From an uncultured Pelagibacteraceae bacterium (GTDB lineage Bacteria > Pseudomonadota > Alphaproteobacteria > Pelagibacterales > AG-422-B15), in contig CABZEU010000010.1 in the NCBI GenBank assembly GCA_902524795.1, forward strand, positions 1-45,961: a stretch of 45,961 bases of DNA, read 5' to 3'. The position numbers and the translations under genes are program-made. The notes under the pieces were generated by a model that did not search any database, had not been told where the DNA came from, and worked only from the letters and a program-made list of their open reading frames with translations. Position 1 is the stretch's first letter; each line of letters begins with the position of its first letter. Positions 34,717 through 45,961 of the stretch are shown here, one piece after another.

Positions 34717-36627
34717 ATGAATTTTAGAAATATCACTCTATGGGTGTTTATAGCCCTTATTGTTTTCGGTTTATTTAACCTTTTTAGTAATACAAGTGGT
34801 GAAAGAAATGTAGTTGATCTTACATATTCCCAATTTCTTGATGAAGTTGAAACTGGGTCAGTCAAAGATGTGGTCATACGAGGTAGTAATATCAATGGCG
34901 CATTTGACGATGGGCGCTCGTTTAAGACCTATGCTGCAAATGACCCTACTCTCGTAGACAGGTTAAATGAAAGAGGTGTGAATATTTCTGCTGCTCCTCT
35001 TGATGATGGTTACCCATCATTGCTTGGAGTTCTTATTTCATGGTTCCCGATGCTATTGCTTATAGGTGTATGGATTTTCTTTATGAGACAAATGCAAGGT
35101 GGTAGAGGTGGAGCAATGGGTTTTGGTAGATCAAAAGCAAAACTTTTAACTGAAAACAAAAATAAGGTAACTTTTAATGATGTAGCAGGAATAGATGAAG
35201 CAAAGGAAGAACTTGTTGAAATTGTCGACTTTCTAAAAGATCCAAGAAAATTTCAAAAGCTTGGTGGAAGAATTCCAAAAGGAGCATTGTTAATTGGTCC
35301 CCCTGGAACAGGAAAAACGCTTTTAGCGAGAGCTGTTGCCGGTGAAGCTGGTGTTCCATTTTTTACAATTTCGGGTTCTGACTTTGTAGAAATGTTTGTA
35401 GGTGTCGGAGCTTCAAGAGTTAGAGATATGTTTGAACAAGGAAGAAGAAATTCTCCATGTATAATATTTATTGATGAAATTGATGCCGTTGGAAGAAGCC
35501 GTGGAGCAGGTCTTGGTGGCGGAAACGATGAAAGAGAGCAAACGTTAAACCAAATTCTTGTAGAAATGGATGGTTTTGATACCCAAGAAGGTATTATACT
35601 GGTTGCAGCAACAAACAGACCAGATGTATTAGATCCGGCCTTATTAAGACCCGGTAGATTTGATAGACAAGTGGTAGTTCCAAATCCAGATATTATGGGC
35701 AGAGAGGCAATTCTAAAAGTTCATATTAAAAAAATATCAGTTGCCCCCGATGTAGATATTAGAACAATTGCAAGAGGAACACCTGGTTTCTCGGGTGCGG
35801 ATCTAGCAAATATTGTTAACGAATCTGCATTACTTGCTGCAAGAAAAAATAAAAAAATTGTAACAATGGTAGACTTCGAGGAAGCAAAAGATAAAGTCAT
35901 GATGGGCTCAGAGAGAAGATCTCTTGTTATGAGTCAGGAAGAAAAAGAATTAACAGCTTATCACGAAGGTGGTCACGCTATTGTAGCTTTAAACCAACCC
36001 GCATCAGATCCAATACATAAGGCTACAATCATACCACGTGGGAGAGCTTTAGGAATGGTTATGAGACTGCCTGAGCGAGATCAGTTATCAATGGCGAGAG
36101 AAAAGATGCTTGCTGATATCACTGTTGCCATGGGAGGAAGAGTAGCAGAAGAAATAATTTTTGGTGACGATAAGGTAACATCAGGTGCATCATCTGATAT
36201 TGAAATGGCTACTAAGATGGCAAGAAATATGGTTACCAAATACGGAATGAGCGAAAAACTAGGACCTCTTCAGTACAGTGAAAACGAGGAAGAAGTTTTC
36301 TTAGGTAGATCAGTACAAAAACATCAAAATGTGTCGGAAGACACGGCGAGATTGATTGATTCTGAGATTAGAATAATTGTTGATACGTGCTATGATCTTG
36401 CAAGGAAGATCCTTACTGATAAAATTAACGATCTTCATGCCCTTGCAAAAGGCTTAATTGAGTATGAAACTTTGAATGGAGACGAAATATTGTCGTTGCT
36501 TAAGGATGGAAAAATTGACAGACCAAACCCAGAAGAGGAAATTAGTAATGCTGGTCCATCAGTGCCTAAAAGTGGAAAGCCTTCAACAGTTGTTCCTGGT
36601 TTCAAGCCTAAACCACAGACTAGTTAA
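34717..36627 (+). CDS. ftsH: ATP-dependent membrane protease FtsH
   Basis: A 636-residue AAA zinc metalloprotease of the inner membrane. Two helices (about residues 5-22 and 104-122) flank a periplasmic segment. Walker A GPPGTGKT (about 194-201), Walker [12 protein letters not shown] (249-259), the [19 protein letters not shown] and the zinc motif HEGGH (416-420) are intact. HEGGH replaces the more common HEAGH but keeps the HExxH ligands. It degrades misassembled membrane proteins and, in Proteobacteria, RpoH and LpxC; rpoH is in this window. A Pro-rich C-terminal tail follows. Placed between tilS and folP as in most Proteobacteria. Confidence 0.98.
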   Translation: MNFRNITLWVFIALIVFGLFNLFSNTSGERNVVDLTYSQFLDEVETGSVKDVVIRGSNINGAFDDGRSFKTYAANDPTLVDRLNERGVNISAAPLDDGYPSLLGVLISWFPMLLLIGVWIFFMRQMQGGRGGAMGFGRSKAKLLTENKNKVTFNDVAGIDEAKEELVEIVDFLKDPRKFQKLGGRIPKGALLIGPPGTGKTLLARAVAGEAGVPFFTISGSDFVEMFVGVGASRVRDMFEQGRRNSPCIIFIDEIDAVGRSRGAGLGGGNDEREQTLNQILVEMDGFDTQEGIILVAATNRPDVLDPALLRPGRFDRQVVVPNPDIMGREAILKVHIKKISVAPDVDIRTIARGTPGFSGADLANIVNESALLAARKNKKIVTMVDFEEAKDKVMMGSERRSLVMSQEEKELTAYHEGGHAIVALNQPASDPIHKATIIPRGRALGMVMRLPERDQLSMAREKMLADITVAMGGRVAEEIIFGDDKVTSGASSDIEMATKMARNMVTKYGMSEKLGPLQYSENEEEVFLGRSVQKHQNVSEDTARLIDSEIRIIVDTCYDLARKILTDKINDLHALAKGLIEYETLNGDEILSLLKDGKIDRPNPEEEISNAGPSVPKSGKPSTVVPGFKPKPQTS

Positions 36628-36639
36628 ACTAAAATAAAC

Positions 36640-37695
36640 ATGACTGGTAAACGTAAACTTGTTAAGTATTACGTTAGACCCATATTAAATAATAATAAAA
36701 ATAAAGATTCTCTAAAACTTGGCTCTTCCAAACTTTATTTCGATAGAATTGAACTAATTAGAAGAAATGACAAAAATATTTCATCAAAATATCTCCATTT
36801 AAAAGAGATCAATGGACTATCAAGTGATATTAGTAAAATTATTTATATTCAAATAAAAAAAATAACAAAGGCTAGAAAGAAAATCAAAAATTTAAATTTT
36901 AATAAACCTTCAATAATGGGAATACTAAACGTCACCCCCGATAGTTTTTCTGATGGAGGTAAATTTTTATCAGTTAATGATGCATTTGAACAATATAAAA
37001 AGTTAAAGAAAGAGGGTGCTACCATAGTTGACGTTGGAGGAGAGTCTACACGACCTGGGTCAAAGACAGTTCCAGCTAATAAAGAACTGAAAAGAATAAT
37101 GCCTGTAATTGATCAAATTAAAAGTAATTCAAAAAATTCTTTAGTTTCAGTTGATACAAGAAAATCTACAGTAATGAAATCTGTCATGAAATATAATATT
37201 GATTTTATCAATGATGTCTCGGGATTAAGATATGACAGTAAAGCTATTAGTTTTTTAAAAAATGCTAAAATTCCTTTCATTATAATGCATTCAATATCAA
37301 ATCCTTCGAAAATGCAGAATTCAATTAAATATCAAGATGTTTTGCTTGATGTTTATGATTTTTTAGAAAATCAAATAAAAAAGTGTAAATTAAAAGGTAT
37401 ATCTGAAAACAAAATTATAATCGACCCAGGTATTGGCTTTGGTAAGACTCTGAAACAAAATTTGACACTTATAAAAAAGATTAGTTTACTCCACTCACTT
37501 GGTTTGCCAGTAATGCTAGGCAGTTCTCGAAAAAGTTTTATTGGAAAGATACAAAAAAATGAATTATACGATGATCGTACAGGGGGATCGATAGCTTCAG
37601 TTTTATATGGTTTGTCTCAAGGTATTCAAATATTTAGAGTGCATGACGTATATGAGACAAACCAAGCAATAAAAGTCTATTCGAAATTAATATGA
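36640..37695 (+). CDS. folP: Dihydropteroate synthase
   Basis: A 351-residue folate enzyme joining p-aminobenzoate to dihydropterin pyrophosphate. The pterin-binding TIM-barrel starts near residue 90: SIMGILNVTPDSFSDGG, then VDVGGESTRPGS, SVDTRKS, FINDVSG, IIDPGIGFGKT, LGSSRKSFIG and HDV near the end. About 85 residues precede the barrel (Lys-rich, no recognisable domain); such an extension occurs in other alphaproteobacterial FolP and may be structural. It overlaps glmM by ATGA. Confidence 0.95.
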   Translation: MTGKRKLVKYYVRPILNNNKNKDSLKLGSSKLYFDRIELIRRNDKNISSKYLHLKEINGLSSDISKIIYIQIKKITKARKKIKNLNFNKPSIMGILNVTPDSFSDGGKFLSVNDAFEQYKKLKKEGATIVDVGGESTRPGSKTVPANKELKRIMPVIDQIKSNSKNSLVSVDTRKSTVMKSVMKYNIDFINDVSGLRYDSKAISFLKNAKIPFIIMHSISNPSKMQNSIKYQDVLLDVYDFLENQIKKCKLKGISENKIIIDPGIGFGKTLKQNLTLIKKISLLHSLGLPVMLGSSRKSFIGKIQKNELYDDRTGGSIASVLYGLSQGIQIFRVHDVYETNQAIKVYSKLI

Positions 37696-39026
37696 AAAAA
37701 AAATATTTTGGAACAGATGGAATTCGAGCAAGCTCAAACAGCGATAAATTAAATGGACCTACCCTAATTAATCTAGGGATGGCACTTGGAAAATATTTTA
37801 CCAAAGGAGATCATAGGCATAAGGTTGTTATTGGAAAAGATACTAGGCTATCTGGTTACATGATCGAACAGGCTTTAACATCTGGTTTACTTTCAATGGG
37901 AATGGATGTTTTTTTATTTGGCCCGATTCCAACTCCTGCAGTCTCAATGTTAACAAGGTCTATGCGAGCTGACCTTGGAATTATGATTACAGCATCTCAT
38001 AACCAATATCAAGATAACGGCTTAAAGATATTTGATAGACTCGGTAATAAGCTCTCTGATGAGACAGAGCTAGAAATAGAGAATCTAATGGAAAGTAAAC
38101 TTGAAGAGTCTCTAGTCAAGCCTGAAAACATAGGAAGAGCTCAAAGATTAGAAGATGCAAATGGAAGGTATATAGAATATTTGAAAAATACATTTCCAAA
38201 GACCCAACGCCTTGATGGATTAAAAATAGTTGTTGATTGTGCTCATGGTGCTTCATATATATCAGCTCCTCTTATCTTATGGGAGTTAGGAGCAGAGGTA
38301 ACTCAAATTGGAACTCAGCCAAATGGAATAAATATCAATGATAAGTGCGGCTCAACTAATACGGATTTATTAGCAAAAACTGTAATAGAGAAAAAAGCTG
38401 ATATAGGCATTGCATTAGATGGAGATGGAGACCGATTAGCAATAGTCGATGAGAAAGGAAATGTCATTAATGGCGACCAGATTCTTGCGTTGTTAGCTTT
38501 ACATATGAGCAAAAAAAACTTACTCCAAAAAAATAAAGTTGTTGGTACTTCAATGTCCAATATTGGGTTGGAAAATCTACTCAATGAGAATAATATTGAA
38601 TTAGTTAGAGCAAATGTTGGCGATAGATATGTCAAAGAAAAAATGATTCATGAAAATCTAAATTTAGGTGGAGAGCAATCAGGTCATATTATCATAAGGG
38701 ATTATACATCCTCTGGTGATGGTATTATTGTTGCCCTACAAGTACTTGCAATTGCCATGCAAAATAAAAAGCAGGCTAGTGAAATTTTTAATTTATTTAC
38801 TCCGCATCCTCAAAACCTTATTAATTTTGAAATTAAAACTAAGAATGTTTTGGAAAATGATGAAACTAAGAATTTTATTAAAAAGTGTGAGGAAGAAGTT
38901 GCAGGTGAAGGTAGAATCATAGTTAGAATGTCTGGTACCGAACCACTTTTGAGAGTCATGATAGAGTGTAAAAGTCAGAACAAAATTGATAAATTAACTA
39001 AAAACGTTACTAAATATTTTTCTTAA
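37692..39026 (+). CDS. glmM: Phosphoglucosamine mutase
   Basis: A 444-residue enzyme making glucosamine-1-phosphate for UDP-GlcNAc, peptidoglycan and LPS synthesis. The active serine is in TASHNQYQDNGLKIF (Ser102), the Mg-binding loop is ALDGDGDRLAIVD (about 237-249), the sugar-binding loop is GGEQSGHII, and the phosphate-binding loop is VRMSGTEPLLRVM. Starts inside the folP stop region and ends 15 bases before purA. Confidence 0.97.
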   Translation: MKKKYFGTDGIRASSNSDKLNGPTLINLGMALGKYFTKGDHRHKVVIGKDTRLSGYMIEQALTSGLLSMGMDVFLFGPIPTPAVSMLTRSMRADLGIMITASHNQYQDNGLKIFDRLGNKLSDETELEIENLMESKLEESLVKPENIGRAQRLEDANGRYIEYLKNTFPKTQRLDGLKIVVDCAHGASYISAPLILWELGAEVTQIGTQPNGININDKCGSTNTDLLAKTVIEKKADIGIALDGDGDRLAIVDEKGNVINGDQILALLALHMSKKNLLQKNKVVGTSMSNIGLENLLNENNIELVRANVGDRYVKEKMIHENLNLGGEQSGHIIIRDYTSSGDGIIVALQVLAIAMQNKKQASEIFNLFTPHPQNLINFEIKTKNVLENDETKNFIKKCEEEVAGEGRIIVRMSGTEPLLRVMIECKSQNKIDKLTKNVTKYFS

Positions 39027-39038
39027 TATCTAGGATAA

Positions 39039-41212
<2,174 letters not shown>

Positions 41213-41249
41213 ATATTAGATATGGTAGTTATATGCTTGATTTCAATGC

Positions 41250-42221
41250 TCAGCTTTTAATAGAATTTATTAGATTGCTCAAGTAATCAGGGATAACAGA
41301 CTGAAATAATTGCACTTTTTCTGTTTTTGGATGAATAAAACCTAGACTTTTTGCATGTAGAGCTTGTCCTGGCAGTCCATTGATTGCAGAAATTGCTCTA
41401 CTTGGTAGTTGTTTTAGTTTTCCTTGAGGTGATCTTCCATACGTCTTATCCCCTATGAGAGGATGTCCCTTATCAGTCATATGTACTCTAATTTGATGAG
41501 TTCTGCCAGTATGAAGCTTACATTCAATTACGCTTGCAATTGTATTTCCTTTACTGGTTTTTAAGTTTTCAATGGTTTTATAATTAGTAATTGCTTCTTT
41601 ACCTTTTATCTTTGAGCTCATCATTTTTGTTCTATTCTTATTACTTCTTGAAATAAAAGATGATATTTTTCCATTTGCAGGTTTTATTATTCCCCAACAG
41701 ACAGCAAAGTATCCCCTTCTTATGGAATGATCAGCAAATTGAAGCGAAAGGTGATGATGACTGAAATCATTTTTTGCTACAACAACTAGCCCGCTTGTAT
41801 CTTTATCTATTCGGTGAACTATCCCAGGTCTTTGCGAGTCTCCTACAAATTTTAAACTGTTGCCACAATGATTAATTAAAGCATTTACAATTGTACCTGA
41901 TTTATTACCAGCACCTGGGTGCATTACAATTCCAGCAGGTTTATCAATTACAATTAAATCTTCATCTTCATAAATAACATTAAGATCTATTTTTTCACTT
42001 TTTAAAGAAGTCTCATTTTTAATTTCTTCTGTAACTTTAATTCTATCCTTATAAGAAATTTTATAGTCTGGATCTTGACTTTTACCATTCACAAGTACCA
42101 TTTTATTATTTATTAAAAGCTTAATTTTTGATCGACTCAAATGTGAGAGTTCTAATGAAATATATTTATCAAGTCTTAGCCCGTTATACTTGATATCATT
42201 GACTTTATATTCATAGATCAT
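41250..42221 (-). CDS. rluD: 23S rRNA pseudouridine synthase RluD family
   Basis: A 323-residue RluA-family enzyme. An N-terminal S4 RNA-binding domain (LDKYISLELSHLSRSKIKLLINNKMVLVNG, about residues 17-46) is followed by the catalytic domain with VIDKPAGIVMHPG, VHRIDKDTSGLVVVAKN (catalytic Asp139) and LHTGRTHQIRVHM. RluD modifies helix 69 of 23S rRNA and aids ribosome assembly. It is divergent from the DUF6476-like gene with only 14 bases between start codons, and lies directly upstream of rpoH, an arrangement common in Alphaproteobacteria. Confidence 0.95.
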   Translation of the reverse strand: MIYEYKVNDIKYNGLRLDKYISLELSHLSRSKIKLLINNKMVLVNGKSQDPDYKISYKDRIKVTEEIKNETSLKSEKIDLNVIYEDEDLIVIDKPAGIVMHPGAGNKSGTIVNALINHCGNSLKFVGDSQRPGIVHRIDKDTSGLVVVAKNDFSHHHLSLQFADHSIRRGYFAVCWGIIKPANGKISSFISRSNKNRTKMMSSKIKGKEAITNYKTIENLKTSKGNTIASVIECKLHTGRTHQIRVHMTDKGHPLIGDKTYGRSPQGKLKQLPSRAISAINGLPGQALHAKSLGFIHPKTEKVQLFQSVIPDYLSNLINSIKS

Positions 42222-42235
42222 TAATAGTATTTTAA

Positions 42236-42508
42236 ATGAACCAGAGAATTTTACTATTCATAGTTATTTTTTTAGGATTTCTAATTATTGTTGGGACAAC
42301 TGTTGTTATCACAACTGTTATTGAAAGATCCAAAAATGTTGATTTTTTTGAAAATACTAATGATACTGAATTTCATAGTACATGCGGAACATCAGGCATC
42401 GAAGACGTCATTAAACTTGAAGATCAAAAAATATTGATCAAATGTTTTAATGGTCCAGTATATATTTACGACTCTAAGAAAAACCAGATTATTACTGAAA
42501 TTAATTAA
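42236..42508 (+). CDS. DUF6476-like single-span membrane protein
   Basis: A 90-residue protein with one N-terminal membrane helix (about residues 5-30) and a small extracytoplasmic domain. The pattern of a hydrophobic helix, then IEDVIKLEDQKILIKCFNGPVYIYDSKKNQIITEI, ending in a strand-rich tail, resembles DUF6476, found divergently beside rluD in Alphaproteobacteria. Function unknown. Its stop codon overlaps the stop of the convergent GMC oxidoreductase (TTAA). Confidence 0.72.
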   Translation: MNQRILLFIVIFLGFLIIVGTTVVITTVIERSKNVDFFENTNDTEFHSTCGTSGIEDVIKLEDQKILIKCFNGPVYIYDSKKNQIITEIN

Positions 42509-44097
42509 TTATTTACAATTAAATCAGACGCTTTTTCAGCAATCATTACTGTTGATGCGTTTAAATTACCAGTAATGATATTAGGCATAATTGAAGCATC
42601 TATGACTCTTAAGCTATCTATTCCATATACTTTGAGTTCCTCGTCTACCACTGATCGATCATCTTTTCCCATTTTACACGTACATGATGGGTGGTATGCA
42701 GTATCTCCTTTATCTCTTATAAAGTTATTAAGATCTTCATCATTATTTATATTGCTTCCTGGTGAGATTTCATCTCCTCTATATTCATCGAATTCTTTTT
42801 GATTAAATATCTCCCTTGCAATTTTTATTCCTTCTCGCATTTCCCTAAGATCATGTTCGGTTTGCATATAATTGAATTGGATGGAAGGTGCATCGTTTGG
42901 ATTATTTGATTTTAATTTTACTGATCCTCTACTGGTAGGTCGCATCGGTCCAACATGGGCTTGAAAAGCATGGCAGGTAGAACTCTTTCTACCATGATCT
43001 AAAACTAAAGATGGAAAAAAATGAAATTGTATATTTGGATAATCAGACATTTCATTACTCTTCACAAAGCCACCTGTTTCTAGATTAGAGTGCGCTGCAA
43101 CACCCGTTTTAAACAAAAACCATTCAGCACCTATCAATGCCATTTTCAATGGGTTCTGAGCACTGTGAAGTGTTACAGGCTTTTTACATTTATATTGAAC
43201 ATAGGTTTCAAGATGATCTTGTAAGTTTTTACCAACTCCCTCCAAACACTCTACTGGCTCAATGTTATGTTTTGATAATTCACTTTCTGGGCCAATTCCA
43301 GAAAGCATGAGTAATTGAGGTGAATTTATAGCCCCAGCAGAAAGAAGGATCTCTTTAGTTGAAAAATACTTATTATTTTTACCGTTCGATTTGCATTCAA
43401 CTCCAACAGCTTTTTTATTTTCAAATAGTATCTTATTTACAGTTACGTTTGTTAAAATTTCCAAGTTAGACCTATGCTTTATTGGATGAAGATACGTAAC
43501 GCTTGTACTTTGTCTCTTTCCATTGAAAATAGTTGTATCCATTAAACCAAAACCTTCTTGTTCTTTGCCATTCATATCATTATTAATTTGATACCCAGCT
43601 TGTTGCGCGGCATTTAAATAAACTTGACTAAGAATATTACCATTTGTGGATCTTGAAAGTTTCAAAGGTCCTGTGTCTCCCCGAAAATTTGAGTCCAAGC
43701 CCTCAACTGACTCAGATTTTTTAAAATAGGGTAAAACTTTATCGTAAGTCCAATCTGTTAAACCTAACTGGCCCCAGTTGTCAAAATCTTTTGCATTACC
43801 TCTTACATGAACCATGCCATTGTGCGAGGAACTCCCTCCCAACATCTTACCTCTGGGGCAGAACATGGTCCTATTATGCATAAATGGTTCAGGCTCAGAT
43901 TCATAAAGATAGTTATATTTTGGATCGTGCATTGTATATAGCAGTGCTGAAGGCATTGCAGTTTTCCAAGTCTTGTCTGAAGGTCCCGACTCTATAAGCA
44001 GGACATTAATAGAGGTATTTGATGAAAGGCGATTAGCTAGTACACAACCAGCGCTACCAGCTCCAATTATAATATAATCAAAGTTACTTAATTTCAT
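42505..44097 (-). CDS. GMC oxidoreductase, choline dehydrogenase-like
   Basis: A 530-residue FAD enzyme. The ADP-binding motif is IIIGAGSAGCVLANRLS at about residues 10-26, GKMLGGSSSHNGMVHVRGNAKDFDNW is the first GMC signature, SAGAINSPQLLMLSGIGP the second, and AYHPSCTCKMG near the C-terminus has the catalytic His. The closest well-known member is BetA, which oxidises choline to betaine aldehyde. A betaine-type binding protein gene lies 1 kb away, which supports a choline/betaine role, but BADH (betB) is not here and other alcohol substrates are possible in this family. Confidence 0.85.
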   Translation of the reverse strand: MKLSNFDYIIIGAGSAGCVLANRLSSNTSINVLLIESGPSDKTWKTAMPSALLYTMHDPKYNYLYESEPEPFMHNRTMFCPRGKMLGGSSSHNGMVHVRGNAKDFDNWGQLGLTDWTYDKVLPYFKKSESVEGLDSNFRGDTGPLKLSRSTNGNILSQVYLNAAQQAGYQINNDMNGKEQEGFGLMDTTIFNGKRQSTSVTYLHPIKHRSNLEILTNVTVNKILFENKKAVGVECKSNGKNNKYFSTKEILLSAGAINSPQLLMLSGIGPESELSKHNIEPVECLEGVGKNLQDHLETYVQYKCKKPVTLHSAQNPLKMALIGAEWFLFKTGVAAHSNLETGGFVKSNEMSDYPNIQFHFFPSLVLDHGRKSSTCHAFQAHVGPMRPTSRGSVKLKSNNPNDAPSIQFNYMQTEHDLREMREGIKIAREIFNQKEFDEYRGDEISPGSNINNDEDLNNFIRDKGDTAYHPSCTCKMGKDDRSVVDEELKVYGIDSLRVIDASIMPNIITGNLNASTVMIAEKASDLIVNN

Positions 44098-44142
44098 GAA
44101 ATGATTTTATCAAATATTATATTTATAGTACAACATTAGATA

Positions 44143-45039
44143 ATGTTAAAAAACTTAAATCCAAGTTTGGCAATAGTATTATCTACTCTGCTTTGGGGAA
44201 CATGGTGGTATCCTCTTCGTTTGTTAAATGAGTATGCAAGCAATAATGCAATACCTTTAACATTAAGCTTTATGCTTGCTGGTTTTTTTCTTCTAAGTTT
44301 TTCACTACGGAACGTACATTTACTTACTAAAAAAAATATAATTCTTACAATAATTGCAGCGACTGCTGGTGCGGCGGCAATGTGTCTATATAATGAGGGA
44401 TTATTGCGTGGTAATGTTGCAAGGATTTTAATATTTTTTTACCTTACAGCTGTTTGGAGTACAATTATTGAGATTGTATTTTTAAGAACTCCTTTAACTA
44501 TATACAGGGCTTTTTCCATAGCAGCTGGTTTCACAGGTCTTTTTATTATAACAGGTCTGGACAAAGGCAATATTTTACCAAGTTCTCTAGCTGATTTATT
44601 TGGCATTACTTCTGGTTTTTTGTGGTCAGTTTGTGCGACTATAATAAGAATAAATAAAGAATTGGATGTCAATTTTGGTACTTCAATCTTCATTCTCATT
44701 GGTGGGTTATTTGTTATCATCGCAACTCTATTGCCAAATGGACAGGTGCTCGCAGGTTTCGATACTGAAATATTATCTAATACTTATATAATTATTTTAA
44801 TATTTGCTTTTATCTGGTTGCTTCCTGGATATTGGCTTATTACTTTCGGTCAAGATCAAGTAGATCCGGGAAGAGCTGGAATTTTACTTATGTTCGAAGT
44901 TGTTATTGGTATTATATCTGCATATCTATTAGCCAATGAAATTATTACAATGAGAGAGTTTATTGGCGCAGTGTTTGTCATGAGTGCTCCATTAATTGAA
45001 ATATATGCAGGAAATAAATTATATAAATCAGTGGTTTAG
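44143..45039 (+). CDS. EamA/DMT superfamily transporter
   Basis: A 298-residue membrane protein with about ten predicted helices in two EamA repeats. The first begins LSTLLWGTWWYPLRLLNEY, and YLTAVWSTIIEIVFLRTP ends it; the second begins near ITSGFLWSVCATIIRINKEL. The DMT family exports or imports small metabolites. It lies divergently from the GMC oxidoreductase (45-base gap) and 100 bases ahead of the betaine-type binding protein, so a metabolite link is possible but unproven. Confidence 0.88.
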   Translation: MLKNLNPSLAIVLSTLLWGTWWYPLRLLNEYASNNAIPLTLSFMLAGFFLLSFSLRNVHLLTKKNIILTIIAATAGAAAMCLYNEGLLRGNVARILIFFYLTAVWSTIIEIVFLRTPLTIYRAFSIAAGFTGLFIITGLDKGNILPSSLADLFGITSGFLWSVCATIIRINKELDVNFGTSIFILIGGLFVIIATLLPNGQVLAGFDTEILSNTYIIILIFAFIWLLPGYWLITFGQDQVDPGRAGILLMFEVVIGIISAYLLANEIITMREFIGAVFVMSAPLIEIYAGNKLYKSVV

Positions 45040-45142
45040 GATTTGTATATAAACTACTAAAATTTCCACCTTTTTACCTAGATAGAAGGATGGATATATG
45101 TTTCAATTAATGATTAGAAAAATTAATAAATGGGAGTTAAGA

Positions 45143-45961
45143 ATGAGTTTATTCTCTAAGAAATCGATTATTGTGACATTCCTCGCAGGATTTGCAATGA
45201 TCTTCGCTGTCAGTTGTGACAGAAATCAAGAAGTTTCTGATTGTGGCACTATCTCGGTTGCTGAAATGGATTGGGCATCAGCAGAAATGTTTGCTAATTT
45301 AGACAAAGTTGTCCTAGAAAAGGGATTTGGCTGTGATGTCGAATTAGTCCCTGGTTCAACGCAACCAACAACAGCTTCAATGGTTTCGAAAGGTGAGCCA
45401 GATGTAGCACCTGAAATGTGGGCAAATGCAAATAGAATTGAACTTGATAAAGCTGTTGATGAAGGCAAGCTTCATTATGGCGCTATGGTTCTTTCAAGTT
45501 ATGGTGAAGAAGGTTGGTGGATTCCTCAGTATTTAGCTGACGCAAATCCTGACATTCAGACTGTTGAGGATGCGCTTGCTAGACCAGATTTATTCCCACA
45601 CCCTGAAGGTGGTGATGGAGCTCTTCACACTTGCCCGTCGGGTTGGAACTGTCAAATAAGCACTGGCAATTTATTTAAGGCGTTTGACGCTGAGTCCAAA
45701 GGCTTTAGACTTGTTGATCCTGGTTCTGGAGCTGGTTTAGATGGCTCAATCGCAGAAGCGTACAATAAAAAACAAGGTTGGATGGGATATTATTGGGCCC
45801 CAACGGCAATTCTTGGAAAGTATCCAATGAAAAGACTAGATTTTGGAGTTCCGTTTGATGCCGATGAATGGGCTAATTGCACATCTCAAGATTGTGCCGA
45901 TCCAAAAAAGAATTCTTGGGTTTTATCTGAAGTCTTCACTTACGTAACAGATCGCTTTAAA
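45143..45961 (+). CDS. Glycine betaine/proline-type ABC transporter substrate-binding protein (partial, 3' end outside window)
   Basis: The frame stays open to the last base, giving 273 residues of an OpuAC family binding protein. A signal with lipobox-like AVSC (MSLFSKKSIIVTFLAGFAMIFAVSC) suggests a lipoprotein. VAEMDWASAEMFANLDKVVLEKGFGCDVELVPGST opens the domain, then PDVAPEMWAN, a SYGEEGWWIPQY block, VDPGSGAGLDGSIAEAYN and GWMGYYWAP; the Trp-rich pockets suit quaternary amines. I choose the ATG at 45143 (GGGAG 6 bases ahead); an in-frame ATG at 45098 also has a Shine-Dalgarno (AGAAGGA) and would add a charged N-terminal stretch before the signal peptide. Permease and ATPase genes, if present, lie beyond the window. 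Confidence 0.92.
   Translation, partial: MSLFSKKSIIVTFLAGFAMIFAVSCDRNQEVSDCGTISVAEMDWASAEMFANLDKVVLEKGFGCDVELVPGSTQPTTASMVSKGEPDVAPEMWANANRIELDKAVDEGKLHYGAMVLSSYGEEGWWIPQYLADANPDIQTVEDALARPDLFPHPEGGDGALHTCPSGWNCQISTGNLFKAFDAESKGFRLVDPGSGAGLDGSIAEAYNKKQGWMGYYWAPTAILGKYPMKRLDFGVPFDADEWANCTSQDCADPKKNSWVLSEVFTYVTDRFK

Overview
The window looks like part of the chromosome of an AT-rich, streamlined planktonic alphaproteobacterium. Intergenic gaps are very short and many genes overlap by 1-4 bases. Several layouts and families are typical of Alphaproteobacteria: a DUF1013/TrcR regulator, a three-gene proton-translocating transhydrogenase preceded by a tiny aa3-oxidase subunit IV-like protein, a DUF4164-like/zapA/fthC/TIGR00282/yebC run, the tol-pal-cpoB-tilS-ftsH-folP-glmM run, cysteine-free L31 and L36, and a DUF6476-like gene beside rluD. 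The low GC and compact layout recall marine lineages such as SAR11-like or AEGEAN-169/HIMB59-type bacteria. The clade is inferred, not shown. No CRISPR array, transposase, integrase or prophage was seen.

Layout. (1) 1-3620, plus strand: the end of a surface polysaccharide locus (C-terminal part of an NDP-sugar dehydratase, a Wzz-like chain-length protein, an O-antigen ligase/polymerase) followed by a bacterial SET-domain protein. (2) 3684-8668: TrhO rhodanese, an acyltransferase and an AlkA-like glycosylase on minus; an SCP2 protein on plus; a HisN-like phosphatase on minus; a DUF1329 protein on plus. (3) 8711-10706: tRNA-Val(GAC), a 44-residue basic protein overlapping rpmJ, an N-formylglutamate amidohydrolase-like protein and an alpha/beta hydrolase. 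(4) 10796-13764: CoxIV-like protein and pntAA-pntAB-pntB. (5) 13771-17772, minus: rpsU with a non-AUG start, purK, purE, trcR, a quinone oxidoreductase, and hsp20 with a structured leader. (6) 17902-25089: rpmE, a small membrane protein on plus, then the minus-strand operon tkt-gap-pgk-fba-efp-suhB. (7) 25254-40328, plus: coiled-coil protein, zapA, fthC, a TIGR00282 phosphoesterase, yebC, a PD-(D/E)xK nuclease, tolQRAB-pal-cpoB, tilS, ftsH, folP, glmM, purA. (8) 40325-45961: rpoH and rluD on minus, DUF6476-like protein on plus, a choline-dehydrogenase-like GMC oxidoreductase on minus, an EamA transporter, and a betaine-type ABC substrate-binding protein cut by the window end.

How the genes fit together: central carbon flow (tkt, gap, pgk, fba), proton-driven NADPH supply (pnt), purine synthesis (purE, purK, purA), folate (fthC, folP), envelope integrity and division (tol-pal, zapA, glmM), protein quality control (rpoH, ftsH, hsp20) and betaine/choline use at the right end. 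Most of this is core genome.

The observations most worth a second look are: a Hjc/phage-type PD-(D/E)xK nuclease at the place between yebC and tolQ where ruvC-ruvA-ruvB-ybgC usually sit; rpsU apparently starting at ACG (or ATA) behind a near-perfect Shine-Dalgarno; a small basic protein translationally coupled to ribosomal protein L36; and a multi-hairpin, possibly temperature-sensing leader on hsp20.
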